Below, one piece after another: positions 1-7,312 of a stretch of 7,462 bases of DNA. The position numbers and the translations under genes are program-made. Source of the DNA: Chloroflexota bacterium (GTDB lineage: Bacteria; Chloroflexota; Chloroflexia; Thermomicrobiales; JADLAZ01). The DNA lies in the NCBI GenBank assembly GCA_020849725.1, contig JADLAZ010000233.1, forward strand, positions 1 to 7,462. Direction: 5' to 3'. Every line of letters starts with the position of its first letter. Within the stretch, counting starts at the first letter, position 1. The notes below the pieces were generated by a model. The model made no database searches, was not told where the DNA came from, and was given only the letters and a program-made list of their open reading frames with translations.

Positions 1-1538
<1,538 letters not shown>

Positions 1539-1616
1539 CGCATCCCCCTATCATGCTGGCGAGTGTCGCGCCGGCGGCCATGGACGCTGCGCCCGTTCCG
1601 CCAGTGCGACAGCCAT

Positions 1617-1645
1617 AGTATATGATCTGCCTCGATACGTGTCAA
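1617..1645 (-). promoter_or_regulatory. sigma-70-type promoter of the clpC-like gene
   Basis: On the minus strand a perfect -35 box TTGACA (1640-1645) is followed, after exactly 17 bases, by TATACT (1617-1622), one mismatch from consensus. Transcription would start near 1610, giving a leader of about 70 nt before the ATG at 1538. No CIRCE, CtsR or HAIR heat-shock operator is visible around it, so the sequence suggests vegetative housekeeping expression. Confidence 0.8.
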
Positions 1646-1706
1646 CTTTCTAGATGGAAGCGTGACGGCGCTGGCTGACCCTGGGCAGCACGCCAGCCGC
1701 GCAGCA

Positions 1707-1742
1707 TGACGCCGGCCGGGACCCAGGTCCCGGCCGGCGTCA
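1707..1742 (-). terminator. 17-bp perfect hairpin after the LPRTG gene, probable terminator
   Basis: Arms 1707-1723 and 1726-1742 are perfect reverse complements (TGACGCCGGCCGGGACC and its complement) around CA; as RNA the loop would open to about 4 nt. It begins 23 bases after the stop codon of the surface-protein gene and lies upstream of the clpC promoter, where a terminator is expected. There is no T-run on either side, so it is not a classical intrinsic terminator. It could be a U-less terminator, an mRNA 3'-stabilising hairpin or a protein-binding dyad. Confidence 0.6.
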
Positions 1743-1765
1743 GATCGCATCGCGACGGTGGGTCG

Positions 1766-3982
1766 CTAGCGGCGGCGCTTCAGTCCCCTGGCCAGCGCCA
1801 GCAGACCCAGGCCAAGCAGCAGGTCCAGGCTGCCGCCGCCACCCTGACCCGTGCGCGGCAGCTCTGCCGGCACCTGCACCGCCGGGCCGCCGTCCAGTGG
1901 CAACGTCTCCGAGAGTACCGGTGCTTCAGTTGGCGCCGGGCTGGCCACGATCGGCAGCACCTCGGTCAGTTGCTCGTCACTCGGCGCGCTGGTTGGTGTC
2001 GGGGTCAGTTCGTTATTCGGCTCGCCCGGAGACGGGGTTGCCGCGGGCGTGCTGATTGGCGTGCTGGTCGGGGGCGCCGTCGGCGGCGTGCCGGTAGTCG
2101 TTGGCGTGGCTGTTGGAGGCGTGCCCGTCGGCGGCGGGGTGCTGGTGAACGTGCTCGTCGGCGTCGGCGTGTTGGTCGGTGTTGCCGTTGGCGGGGCGCC
2201 GGTCGTCGTGGGCGTGGCAGTCGGCGGTGTTCCTGTAGGCGTACTCGTCGGCGTATTGGTCGGAGGAAGGGTCGGTGTGGTCGTCGGGGTATTCGTTGGC
2301 GTCGCCGTGGCAGTCGCCGGGGTGTTGGTCGGGGTCGCGGTGACCGGCGTCTCCGTGGTCGTTGGTGGGGTGGTGGGTGTCTCAGTCGGAGTATGGGTCG
2401 GCGTATTGGTCGGAGTCGCCGTCGGGGGCGTGCCAGTCGTCGTTGGCGTCGCGGTCGGTGGCGTGCCGGTGGCCGTCGGCGTGTTCGTGGGCGTGTTCGT
2501 GGGCGTGTTCGTGGGCGTCGTGGTCGAGGTCGCGGTCACGTCCGGCGTTGCCGTTGCCGTCGGGGGCGTGCCAGTCGTCGTTGGCGTCTCGGTCACGTCC
2601 GGCGTCGGCGTGGCCGTCAGTTCGCCGGGCGGGGTCGCGGTACTGGTTGTCTCCGGGGTCGCCGTCGGGGTGCCAGTCGGCACCGGCGTGGTCGTCTCCG
2701 GGAGCGGTGTGCTGGTCTGTGTGGCCGTCGCCTCGGGGGTCGCCGTCGGCGTGCGCGGGGTGTCCGGGGTCGCCGTCGTGTCCGGGGTCGCCGTCGGGGT
2801 GGCCGGCGTCGCGGTCGCCGTCGTGTCCGGGGTCGCCGTCGGGGTGGCCGGCGTCGCGGTCGCCGTCGTGTCCGGGGTCGCCGTCGGGGTGGCCGGCGTC
2901 GCGGTCGCCGTGTTCTCGGGCGTGGCCGTGGGACTGCTCGGGGTGGTTGGCGTCACGGTCGCAGTCGGGGTCGCGGTCGGCGTTGCCGGTGTGACGGTCG
3001 GTGTCGATGTGCCCGGCGTCTCGGGCGTGACGGTCGGCGTTTCCGGCGTCGGCGTGGAAGTGGCCGTAGTCTCCGGCGTCGTCGTCGGTGTGCCGGTCGT
3101 GTCCGAAGTCGGGGTGACCGTCGGCGTGTCGGTTGGCGTGCTGGTGATCTCCGGCGTCACCGTCGCCGTCGACTCAGGAGTCGGCGTGACTGTCGGCTCG
3201 GGTGTGCCGGTCGGGGTCTCCGTCGCGGTCGCGGTCGGGGTGCTGGTGGGCGTGTCGGTCGGCGTGCTGGTCGGCGTGCTGGTCGGCGTCGGTGTCGGTG
3301 TCGGCACGTCCTGGGCGGACAACTGGAAGTTCGTACCGCCGCCGAGCGGGCCAGCCGACGCGCCGGTCAACTGGTGCTGACCTAGCGGCGCATTCTCATT
3401 GATGATCAGTGTCGCCCGGAAGTTGGTGTTGGTGCGGATCGTGCCGCCACCGCCGTGCTGGTCGTCACCCCACACCACCAGGTTGCTGGTGGTGCGACCG
3501 GGGGGCGCCGGGCTGATATCGCTCACGTCACCCCACTGGCCCTGGAAGCCGAGGCGAATGTAGTCGAAGCGCCAGTCACTCGGACCAGCGATGAACAGCC
3601 GCAGGCGCAGCGGGACCCCACGCTGCACGCGCACGGTCCGGTCAGAGCCGGTGATGCAGATCTCCGCCCCGCCGTTGTCGAGCGTGCCGGTGATGCACAG
3701 CGTCGGCGGCTGGGCCGGGTGCGGCGTCGGCGGGACTGTCGGCGTCCGGGTCGGCGTCGGTGCATCGGCGGCGCCCAGCCGCGCGGCCGGTGTCGCCGTC
3801 GACGTGCGCGAGGCGCTCGTCGTGGCCGTCGCGGGGCGCGGCGTAGCGGTCGAGGTCGCCCGTGGTGGCGTGGCGCCGGCCGCGAGCGTGCCGACCGCGC
3901 CACCGCCGACCGGCCCCACGACCAGCAGCGCGAGCATGATGACTACCGTCGCGGCGGCAGCCAGACGTCGATGGCGAGACAT
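1766..3982 (-). CDS. LPXTG-type surface protein with long Thr-Pro repeat stalk
   Basis: This is a 738-residue exported protein predicted to be attached to the cell surface. Residues 1-36 form a signal peptide: basic SRHRR, a hydrophobic core around 7-23, and a small-residue exit around LAAGA. A Thr/Pro/Ala linker (about 38-91) leads to a 135-residue probably beta-rich domain (92-226) with two cysteines (96 and 109) and several W, Y and N residues. About 425 residues of PTxTP-type repeats follow, then a less repetitive segment (about 651-707). The C-terminus is LPRTG (708-712), a Gly-rich spacer, a Leu-rich hydrophobic stretch and LARGLKRRR, the classic sortase sorting signal order. The ATG at 3982 is chosen because GGGAGGGGAG lies just upstream and the signal peptide begins there. 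The frame stays open to an ATG at 4075, but that would put 31 polar residues before the signal peptide. The ligand or role is unknown. No sortase is in the window. The Thr-Pro stalk is typical of O-glycosylated or extended spacers; that is inference. Confidence 0.9.
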   Translation of the reverse strand: MSRHRRLAAAATVVIMLALLVVGPVGGGAVGTLAAGATPPRATSTATPRPATATTSASRTSTATPAARLGAADAPTPTRTPTVPPTPHPAQPPTLCITGTLDNGGAEICITGSDRTVRVQRGVPLRLRLFIAGPSDWRFDYIRLGFQGQWGDVSDISPAPPGRTTSNLVVWGDDQHGGGGTIRTNTNFRATLIINENAPLGQHQLTGASAGPLGGGTNFQLSAQDVPTPTPTPTSTPTSTPTDTPTSTPTATATETPTGTPEPTVTPTPESTATVTPEITSTPTDTPTVTPTSDTTGTPTTTPETTATSTPTPETPTVTPETPGTSTPTVTPATPTATPTATVTPTTPSSPTATPENTATATPATPTATPDTTATATPATPTATPDTTATATPATPTATPDTTATPDTPRTPTATPEATATQTSTPLPETTTPVPTGTPTATPETTSTATPPGELTATPTPDVTETPTTTGTPPTATATPDVTATSTTTPTNTPTNTPTNTPTATGTPPTATPTTTGTPPTATPTNTPTHTPTETPTTPPTTTETPVTATPTNTPATATATPTNTPTTTPTLPPTNTPTSTPTGTPPTATPTTTGAPPTATPTNTPTPTSTFTSTPPPTGTPPTATPTTTGTPPTAPPTSTPISTPAATPSPGEPNNELTPTPTSAPSDEQLTEVLPIVASPAPTEAPVLSETLPLDGGPAVQVPAELPRTGQGGGGSLDLLLGLGLLALARGLKRRR
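1847..1861 (-). other. LPRTG sortase recognition motif
   Basis: These five codons read LPRTG on the minus strand. They are followed by QGGGGS, a Leu-rich hydrophobic segment and a terminal KRRR. Motif, membrane segment and basic tail are in the order required for sortase cleavage between T and G and covalent anchoring of the surface protein. Confidence 0.85.
2418..2588 (-). repeat. 33-bp exact direct repeat pair in the stalk
   Basis: Bases 2418-2450 and 2556-2588 are identical over 33 bases and lie 138 bases apart, a multiple of three. Recombination between them would remove 46 codons without breaking the frame. Confidence 0.7.
2479..2514 (-). repeat. 12-bp tandem repeat, three copies
   Basis: A GTGTTCGTGGGC-type dodecamer is repeated three times in a row on the plus strand. 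On the coding strand it gives three copies of TNTP. It is another site where the stalk could lengthen or shorten in frame. Confidence 0.75.
2778..2912 (-). repeat. three tandem 45-bp repeats inside the stalk
   Basis: Three head-to-tail copies of a 45-bp unit begin at 2778, 2823 and 2868. They are identical except for the last base of the third copy. Each encodes 15 residues of the type [15 protein letters not shown]. An 18-bp partial copy directly precedes them at 2760-2777. Identity at synonymous positions means recent duplication or ongoing homogenisation. Confidence 0.9.
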
Positions 3983-3989
3983 GGCGCTC

Positions 3990-4070
3990 CCCTCCCACGG
4001 GGTCGTGGGCACGACGAAATCGGCCAGACGTAAGCGACCCGGCGGCGCTCCCTCGTCTGCCGTGGGAGGG
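3990..4070 (-). promoter_or_regulatory. structured 5' leader that can sequester the Shine-Dalgarno
   Basis: In the mRNA of the LPRTG protein, CCCTCCCACGG (4060-4070) pairs perfectly over 11 bp with CCGTGGGAGGG (3990-4000), which contains the Shine-Dalgarno ahead of the ATG at 3982. Inside this closing stem are two further helices. One is a 6-bp stem CAGACG/CGTCTG (4054-4059 with 4025-4030), directly abutting the closing stem and capped by an inner AGCG/CGCT stem (4046-4049 with 4033-4036). The other is a 5-bp stem GTCGT/ACGAC with a GCCC loop (4011-4015 with 4002-4006). Together they make a compact three-way junction with a 9-nt linker. This is the architecture of a translational cis-regulatory RNA. 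I do not recognise a known riboswitch class. Only the pairing is seen; regulation is inferred. Confidence 0.45.
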
Positions 4071-4291
4071 TCCATCCTCGACGGTCTGCACCAACATGTA
4101 CGCCCGCGTTTCCGCTGCCATCACCGGCCGACCCAGCGGGCGCGCGAATTCTTACAGGTTTCCTACCCGCAGCCTACCGTTGTCTCACGCGTCGCGCCGC
4201 GCCCGTGACGGCACGGCGCGACGCGGTAGGATTGAGCAACGCCAGGCGGCTGGACAGCCGGATGGCGCCGGCGCAGGTGGAGGGATGGAGC
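4071..4291. other. divergent intergenic region between LPRTG gene and pterin dehydratase
   Basis: With the leader above, this fills the gap of about 300 bases between two divergent starts. On the plus strand, GTGACG (4205-4210), 16 bases, then TAGGAT (4227-4232) is a weak sigma-70-like candidate with four of six matches in each box. A short dyad CGGCTG-GA-CAGCCG sits at 4247-4260. On the minus strand no convincing -35/-10 pair was found for the LPRTG gene; two GGAAAC motifs lack a matching ECF-type -10. Nothing else is recognised. Confidence 0.4.
4279..4284 (+). promoter_or_regulatory. ribosome binding site fixing the start of the pterin dehydratase
   Basis: GGAGGG lies seven bases before the ATG at 4292. 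The in-frame alternatives, GTG 4205 and ATG 4262, have no comparable purine-rich site, and they would add residues unlike the family N-terminus. Confidence 0.7.
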
Positions 4292-4570
4292 ATGCCAGGC
4301 TTGAGTGAGGCGGCTATCGCCGCGGCCCTGGCCAGCCGGCCGGGCTGGTCGCACGTGGGTGACGAGATCGTCAGGATGTTCCAGTTTCCCGATTTCGTGG
4401 CGGCATTGGCGTTTGTCGTGCGCGTCGGCGACCTGGCCGAGGCGGCTGGGCATCACCCCGACATTGACATCCGCTACAACCGGGTGCGTCTGGCGCTGAC
4501 GACCCACGATCAGGGCGGCCTCACCGACCAGGACCTGACGCTGGCGGGCCAGATCGACACCGTCGCGTGA
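4292..4570 (+). CDS. phhB: pterin-4a-carbinolamine dehydratase
   Basis: A 92-residue enzyme of the PCD/DCoH family. Known members dehydrate 4a-hydroxytetrahydropterin to quinonoid dihydropterin in the cytoplasm, recycling the cofactor of aromatic amino acid hydroxylases. The signature is complete: E50 followed by GHHPDIDIRYNRV (53-65), with catalytic histidines 54 and 55 and the third histidine at 72, at the 17-residue spacing seen in DCoH. LTDQD (77-81) follows. The length matches the bacterial family. No phenylalanine hydroxylase is in the window, so the physiological partner is unknown; some bacterial homologues are linked to molybdopterin or to moonlighting roles. It is the first gene of a probable two-gene operon: its stop overlaps the next start. 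Confidence 0.92.
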   Translation: MPGLSEAAIAAALASRPGWSHVGDEIVRMFQFPDFVAALAFVVRVGDLAEAAGHHPDIDIRYNRVRLALTTHDQGGLTDQDLTLAGQIDTVA

Positions 4571-5676
4571 GGCTGGTGTTTCTCACCTCGACACCGCTGT
4601 CGGTGCGCGACGGCAGCGGCACCTACGTTGGCGTCACCGTGCTGCAGCAGGCGCTGATCGAGCAGGGGCACCACATCGCGCTGGTCGCGCCCGCGCCGGG
4701 ACCGATGCCGCTCGGCCACGCCGTCCAGCGTCTCGCGTTCAACACCAGCGCCGGCCGGCGGCTGGCGGCGCTGCGGCCAGTGCCCGATGGTATCGTCGGC
4801 TTCGACCTGGACGGCTGCCTGCTCGACCGACGCCGCCCGTTCGTCGCCTCGATCAAAGGCGTGCTGGCCGAGGAGTTGACCTTCGAGCAGGGACCAGTGC
4901 GGTTCAGCCTGTGGGTGCAGTCGCGCTTCGAGCGGTTGAATGTGCGACGCTCGGCACTGGTGCTGACCACCAGTCAGTATGCGCGCCAGGCCATCGCCGC
5001 CAACTATCGCGTGCCGACGGCGCGCATCGCCGTCGTGCCGGAACCGATCGACCTCGGCCGCTGGCGCGTGGCGCTAGCGGATGCCGGTGACCGGGCGGCG
5101 TGGACACCGACGATCTTGACCGTCTGCCATCTCTACCCACGCAAGCGCGTCGATGTGCTGCTGCGGGCGATGCCGCGCGTGCTACGGGCCGTGCCCGATG
5201 CTCGGTTGTGCATCGTCGGCGTCGGCCCGGAGGCCGACCGGCTGCGGGCATTGCACGCCCGGCTCGGCCTGGGCGACACGACGACGTTTCTCGGCCACGT
5301 GCCGTTCGACGCGTTGACGCGCGCCTATCGCGACTGCGCCGTCTTCTGCCTACCCAGCCGCCAGGAGGGCTTCGGTATCGTCCTGCTGGAGGCGATGGCC
5401 GCCGGTCGGCCGATTGTCGCCTGCCGGGCGGCCGCCATGCCCGAGGTCGCACCCGACGGCCAGGCGAGTCGGCTGGTGCCCCCAGACGATCCGACCGCGC
5501 TGGCCGCCGCGCTGATCGACCTGCTGCTGAACCGCGACCAGGCCGAGCGCCTCGGCCGGCAGGGCGCGGCGCGCGTGGCCGCCTACGACGCTCCGCGCGT
5601 GGCCGAGCGCTTCGCCGCGACCATCGCGCCGATGATGGCGCGCGCGCCAGCCGGCAACGGCGCCATCGTCCGCTGA
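4567..5676 (+). CDS. GT4-family glycosyltransferase (GT-B fold)
   Basis: 369 residues. This family transfers a sugar from a nucleotide-sugar donor with retention of configuration, usually on the cytoplasmic side of the membrane, in glycolipid, exopolysaccharide or glycoprotein synthesis. The N-terminal Rossmann-like half starts at once (MRLVFLTSTP) with the Gly-rich acceptor-side loop DGSGTYVG (15-22). The donor half begins near ILTVCHLYPRKRVDVLLRA (183-201), with the conserved Arg/Lys cluster 192-194. It continues through LCIVGVGPE (214-222) to the E-x7-E motif at E267 and E275 (QEGFGIVLLEAMAAGRPIV). The start is GTG at 4567, overlapping the upstream TGA by four bases (GTGA), which implies translational coupling. 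No signal peptide or membrane segment is present. The acceptor and donor cannot be told from sequence. Surface glycan or glycosylation of the nearby Thr-rich protein is possible but speculative. Confidence 0.9.
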   Translation: MRLVFLTSTPLSVRDGSGTYVGVTVLQQALIEQGHHIALVAPAPGPMPLGHAVQRLAFNTSAGRRLAALRPVPDGIVGFDLDGCLLDRRRPFVASIKGVLAEELTFEQGPVRFSLWVQSRFERLNVRRSALVLTTSQYARQAIAANYRVPTARIAVVPEPIDLGRWRVALADAGDRAAWTPTILTVCHLYPRKRVDVLLRAMPRVLRAVPDARLCIVGVGPEADRLRALHARLGLGDTTTFLGHVPFDALTRAYRDCAVFCLPSRQEGFGIVLLEAMAAGRPIVACRAAAMPEVAPDGQASRLVPPDDPTALAAALIDLLLNRDQAERLGRQGAARVAAYDAPRVAERFAATIAPMMARAPAGNGAIVR

Positions 5677-5694
5677 GCCGGTGCGGCCTCGTCC

Positions 5695-6051
5695 TCAGGT
5701 CAACTCGTCGAGTTGAGCGGTGAACAGTTCGAACTGTCGCTGCAACTCGTCGCCAGTCACCGCCCGCACGACACCGAAGTTCTCGACGATGAGCTGCGCG
5801 CGGGTGATCAGGCGCTGGAAGCCGGTGTCATCCTGCAACCGGTTGAGCTGGTCGGCATCACCGCGGATCAGGAGGAACCCGGATAGATCACCGCCGTGAG
5901 GCGCGAGATTGAACGGCTCGAAGCCGCTGATGGCGCCTTGCTGCTGCTGCCCGCCGAAGTACTGCAACGCCTCACCGAACACCTGGTTGGCCTGTCGCTC
6001 GCGACCACGCGTTGGCTGACCCCAGCCAATGAACAGGACTGACCCGGCCAT
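5695..6051 (-). CDS. conserved hypothetical protein, about 118 residues
   Basis: I do not recognise a named family with a known function. The 118-residue product starts MAGSVLFIGWGQPTRGRE. It has an alternating beta-alpha look, with strands around 4-9, 38-48 and 57-63, the last being SGFLLIRGD. It ends with an amphipathic helix. The pattern of a strand, a helix carrying RQANQVFGEALQYF, a HGGDLSGFLLIRG strand and a VENFGVV strand fits a small ferredoxin-like or dimeric alpha-beta barrel protein; this is inference. There is no signal peptide, cysteine or obvious catalytic cluster. The start is secure: AAGGAGGG (6056-6063) lies four bases before the ATG. The gene converges on the glycosyltransferase with 18 bases between stops and is divergent from the MqnA-like gene. 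Confidence 0.8.
   Translation of the reverse strand: MAGSVLFIGWGQPTRGRERQANQVFGEALQYFGGQQQQGAISGFEPFNLAPHGGDLSGFLLIRGDADQLNRLQDDTGFQRLITRAQLIVENFGVVRAVTGDELQRQFELFTAQLDELT
5700..5737. terminator. pair of dyads at the convergent gene ends, possible bidirectional terminator
   Basis: TCAACTC-GTC-GAGTTGA (5700-5716) is a perfect 7-bp stem with a 3-base loop. A perfect 14-bp palindrome ACAGTTCGAACTGT (5724-5737) follows. Both lie inside the last codons of the 118-residue protein and begin 24 bases past the glycosyltransferase stop. They could end the plus-strand operon transcript. There is no T-run, and part of the symmetry may come from the encoded Leu/Glu/Gln codons, so the call is tentative. 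Confidence 0.35.
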
Positions 6052-6055
6052 GGTT

Positions 6056-6063
6056 CCCTCCTT
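6056..6063 (-). promoter_or_regulatory. strong Shine-Dalgarno of the 118-residue protein
   Basis: AAGGAGGG on the minus strand, ending four bases before the ATG at 6051, is the best ribosome binding site in the window. It supports both the reality of the gene and this start. Confidence 0.75.
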
Positions 6064-6213
6064 ACAGGTGAATCCTTCCGTGGCATCTCCACAGCATCAG
6101 GATAAACGCCGTTGAGCCATTGGAATCAGGCAGCTTTGCCACGGCGGATGATGCGCGACGGCTTGCGCCCAGCCATCGCCAGCCCCTACCATGCCGCCGG
6201 GGCCGGTCCGGCC

Positions 6214-6221
6214 AGGGGAGG
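6214..6221 (+). promoter_or_regulatory. ribosome binding site fixing the start of the MqnA-like gene
   Basis: AGGGGAGG lies eight bases before ATG 6230. The ATG at 6222 between them is in another frame and stops after three codons. The in-frame ATG at 6191 has no such site. Confidence 0.65.
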
Positions 6222-6229
6222 ATGACGAG

Positions 6230-7153
6230 ATGAGCGCCACGGTCACACTGCACCTGCCAGATGAGGCGACGTTGCTGCCGCTGACCGGTGGGCTGCGCCT
6301 GGGCTGGGTCGAGGCGCCCGTGCCAGTGCGCTGGGGCACATCAGCGGCGGTCGAGGCGGCCGGTGGCGATGATGTGGTGCTGCTGGCCTCGCCGCTGGCC
6401 GCGGCCTGGCTGGCGGCGACGCACGTCATCGTCGCCGATATCGCGGTCACGACCGAGCCACGCGGCCTGGTGGCGCTGGCTAGCGAGCGCCGGCCGGATG
6501 AGCTGGGCGAGATCGAGATCGACGCGCGCGACGCCTCGCCGGCGGCGGCGGCGCTGGCCAGCATCCTGCGCGTGCAGCACTTCGGCGCCGGCGGCCTGTG
6601 GCAGATGACGCGCACGCCGGCGCCAGGCGCGTCGGCGCGGCTGACGGAGGGCGACGCGGCGCTGCCGCTGCTGGTGGCGGCCGAGGATGCCGCGACGGCG
6701 GCGGCGAAGGCCGAGGTGGCCGCCGAGCGAGCCGGCGCGGCCAGCGCCGTCGATGAGGCGGTCGAAGTCAAGCCGGCGCCCCCATCGGGCGCGGTGATCG
6801 AGGACCTGGCGCGGGCCTGGTTCGTGCTGACCGGCCTGCCCTGGGTCAGCCACCTGCTGCTGGCGCCGCGGGCGGTGATCGAGGGCCAGCCGGCGGTACT
6901 GGCCGCTATCATCAGCGCGCTGCGCGAGTCGGCGCGGCAGGCCAAAGAGCAGGAGGCAGCGATCGTGGCCGAGGTCGCCGCCCGGCTGGGTACGCCGACC
7001 CGGCCAGTGCGCGGCTTCCTGCGCCTGCAGCGCCACACCCTGAACGAGCGCGAGCGGGAGGCGCTGACGACTTTCTACGCGCGGGCCGTGCGCTACGGCG
7101 GGCTGGCCCAGGCGCCAGCGCCGGCAATCGTGCAGGTGTCGGCGGCGGAGTGA
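6230..7153 (+). CDS. MqnA-like protein (periplasmic-binding-protein-like fold), divergent
   Basis: 307 residues. The C-terminal region DLARAWFVLTGLPWVSHLLLAPRAV (192-216) matches the segment conserved in MqnA (chorismate dehydratase, first step of the futalosine menaquinone route) and related MqnD-type proteins. GEIEIDARDASPAAAALASIL (93-113) fits the MqnA region where the two lobes join, and LTEGDAALPLL (138-148) fits the following GDAAL segment. Two departures from MqnA are clear. The usual N-terminal YLN-type motif is not visible. Also, an Ala/Glu-rich probable helix of about 35 residues (149-185) is inserted before the conserved C-terminal block. The protein lacks a signal peptide, so it is cytoplasmic. 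The C-terminal quarter is helical with many Arg and Glu. It may be a paralogue with a changed substrate; enzymatic identity is uncertain. No other mqn gene is in the window. Confidence 0.6.
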   Translation: MSATVTLHLPDEATLLPLTGGLRLGWVEAPVPVRWGTSAAVEAAGGDDVVLLASPLAAAWLAATHVIVADIAVTTEPRGLVALASERRPDELGEIEIDARDASPAAAALASILRVQHFGAGGLWQMTRTPAPGASARLTEGDAALPLLVAAEDAATAAAKAEVAAERAGAASAVDEAVEVKPAPPSGAVIEDLARAWFVLTGLPWVSHLLLAPRAVIEGQPAVLAAIISALRESARQAKEQEAAIVAEVAARLGTPTRPVRGFLRLQRHTLNEREREALTTFYARAVRYGGLAQAPAPAIVQVSAAE

Positions 7154-7312
7154 GCGGGAAGGGCCCTCTCCCTCACCTTCTCACACCGCAGTGCTGAGGG
7201 AACCGGCGACGCTCGATCACACACCGTCGATTTCCTCATTCATCTTCGTTGTTCGCATTCACTCGCGTCTACTCGCGTTTATTCGCGGCTGCCGGTTCGC
7301 GGCGATCCCGGG
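7154..7312. other. intergenic region with weak dyad and phased repeat
   Basis: The gap lies between two convergent genes. TCCCTCA (7169-7175) and TGAGGGA (7195-7201) form a 7-bp inverted repeat with a 19-base loop and no T-run, a weak terminator candidate for the MqnA-like gene. The centre (7230-7290) is visibly less GC-rich than the rest of the window and holds the 10-bp repeat described next. No gene or RNA is recognised. Confidence 0.4.
7251..7290. repeat. 10-bp-phased degenerate tandem repeat
   Basis: Four consecutive decamers share the core TCGC at exactly 10-base steps (7253, 7263, 7273, 7283). Each begins with A or G and has a pyrimidine-rich tail; examples are ACTCGCGTCT, ACTCGCGTTT and ATTCGCGGCT. 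The block is non-coding. Its function is unknown. Confidence 0.6.

Larger units (their letters stand above)
2033..3304 (-). repeat. low-complexity Thr-Pro stalk-coding region
   Basis: About 425 codons made almost wholly of Thr and Pro, with Ala, Ser, Val, Gly, Asn, Asp and Glu in variable positions of a TPTxTPT pattern. A higher-order module around [12 protein letters not shown] recurs three times toward the C-terminal end of the stalk. On the DNA the plus strand reads as endless GTCGGCGTG-like repeats. This keeps other frames open, so the long Val/Gly-rich and Arg-rich plus-strand frames here are artefacts. Exact sub-repeats are listed separately. Confidence 0.9.

Noticed and set aside
1539..1616. 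CIRCE or CtsR operator in the clpC leader
   Set aside because: One CACTC-like half appears near 1562-1567, but no matching inverted half at the 9-base CIRCE spacing and no CtsR heptamer repeat.
2400..2920. CRISPR-like array
   Set aside because: The repeats are contiguous and in frame with no unique spacers; they code for the Thr-Pro stalk.
1706..3385. Long plus-strand open frames (about 500-560 codons, Arg-rich or Val/Gly-rich) opposite the stalk
   Set aside because: They are the antisense of low-complexity Thr-Pro codons, which exclude stop codons in other frames. They have no ribosome binding site or domain, and the minus frame has a signal peptide and sorting motif.
3983..4075. N-terminal extension of the surface protein from the ATG at 4075
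   Set aside because: It would place 31 polar residues before the signal peptide and has a poorly spaced ribosome binding site; the same bases form the leader structure.
4101..4170. ECF-sigma-type promoter for the surface protein (GGAAAC motifs on the minus strand)
   Set aside because: Neither GGAAAC has a matching -10 box (CGTC or similar) at 15-17 bases.
4205..4291. Upstream in-frame starts (GTG 4205, ATG 4262) of the pterin dehydratase
   Set aside because: No ribosome binding site, and the extra residues are unlike the family; ATG 4292 has GGAGGG at 7 bases.
6078..6144. 8-bp inverted repeat CCGTGGCA / TGCCACGG between divergent genes
   Set aside because: The arms are 51 bases apart and short for a hairpin or operator; chance is likely in GC-rich DNA.
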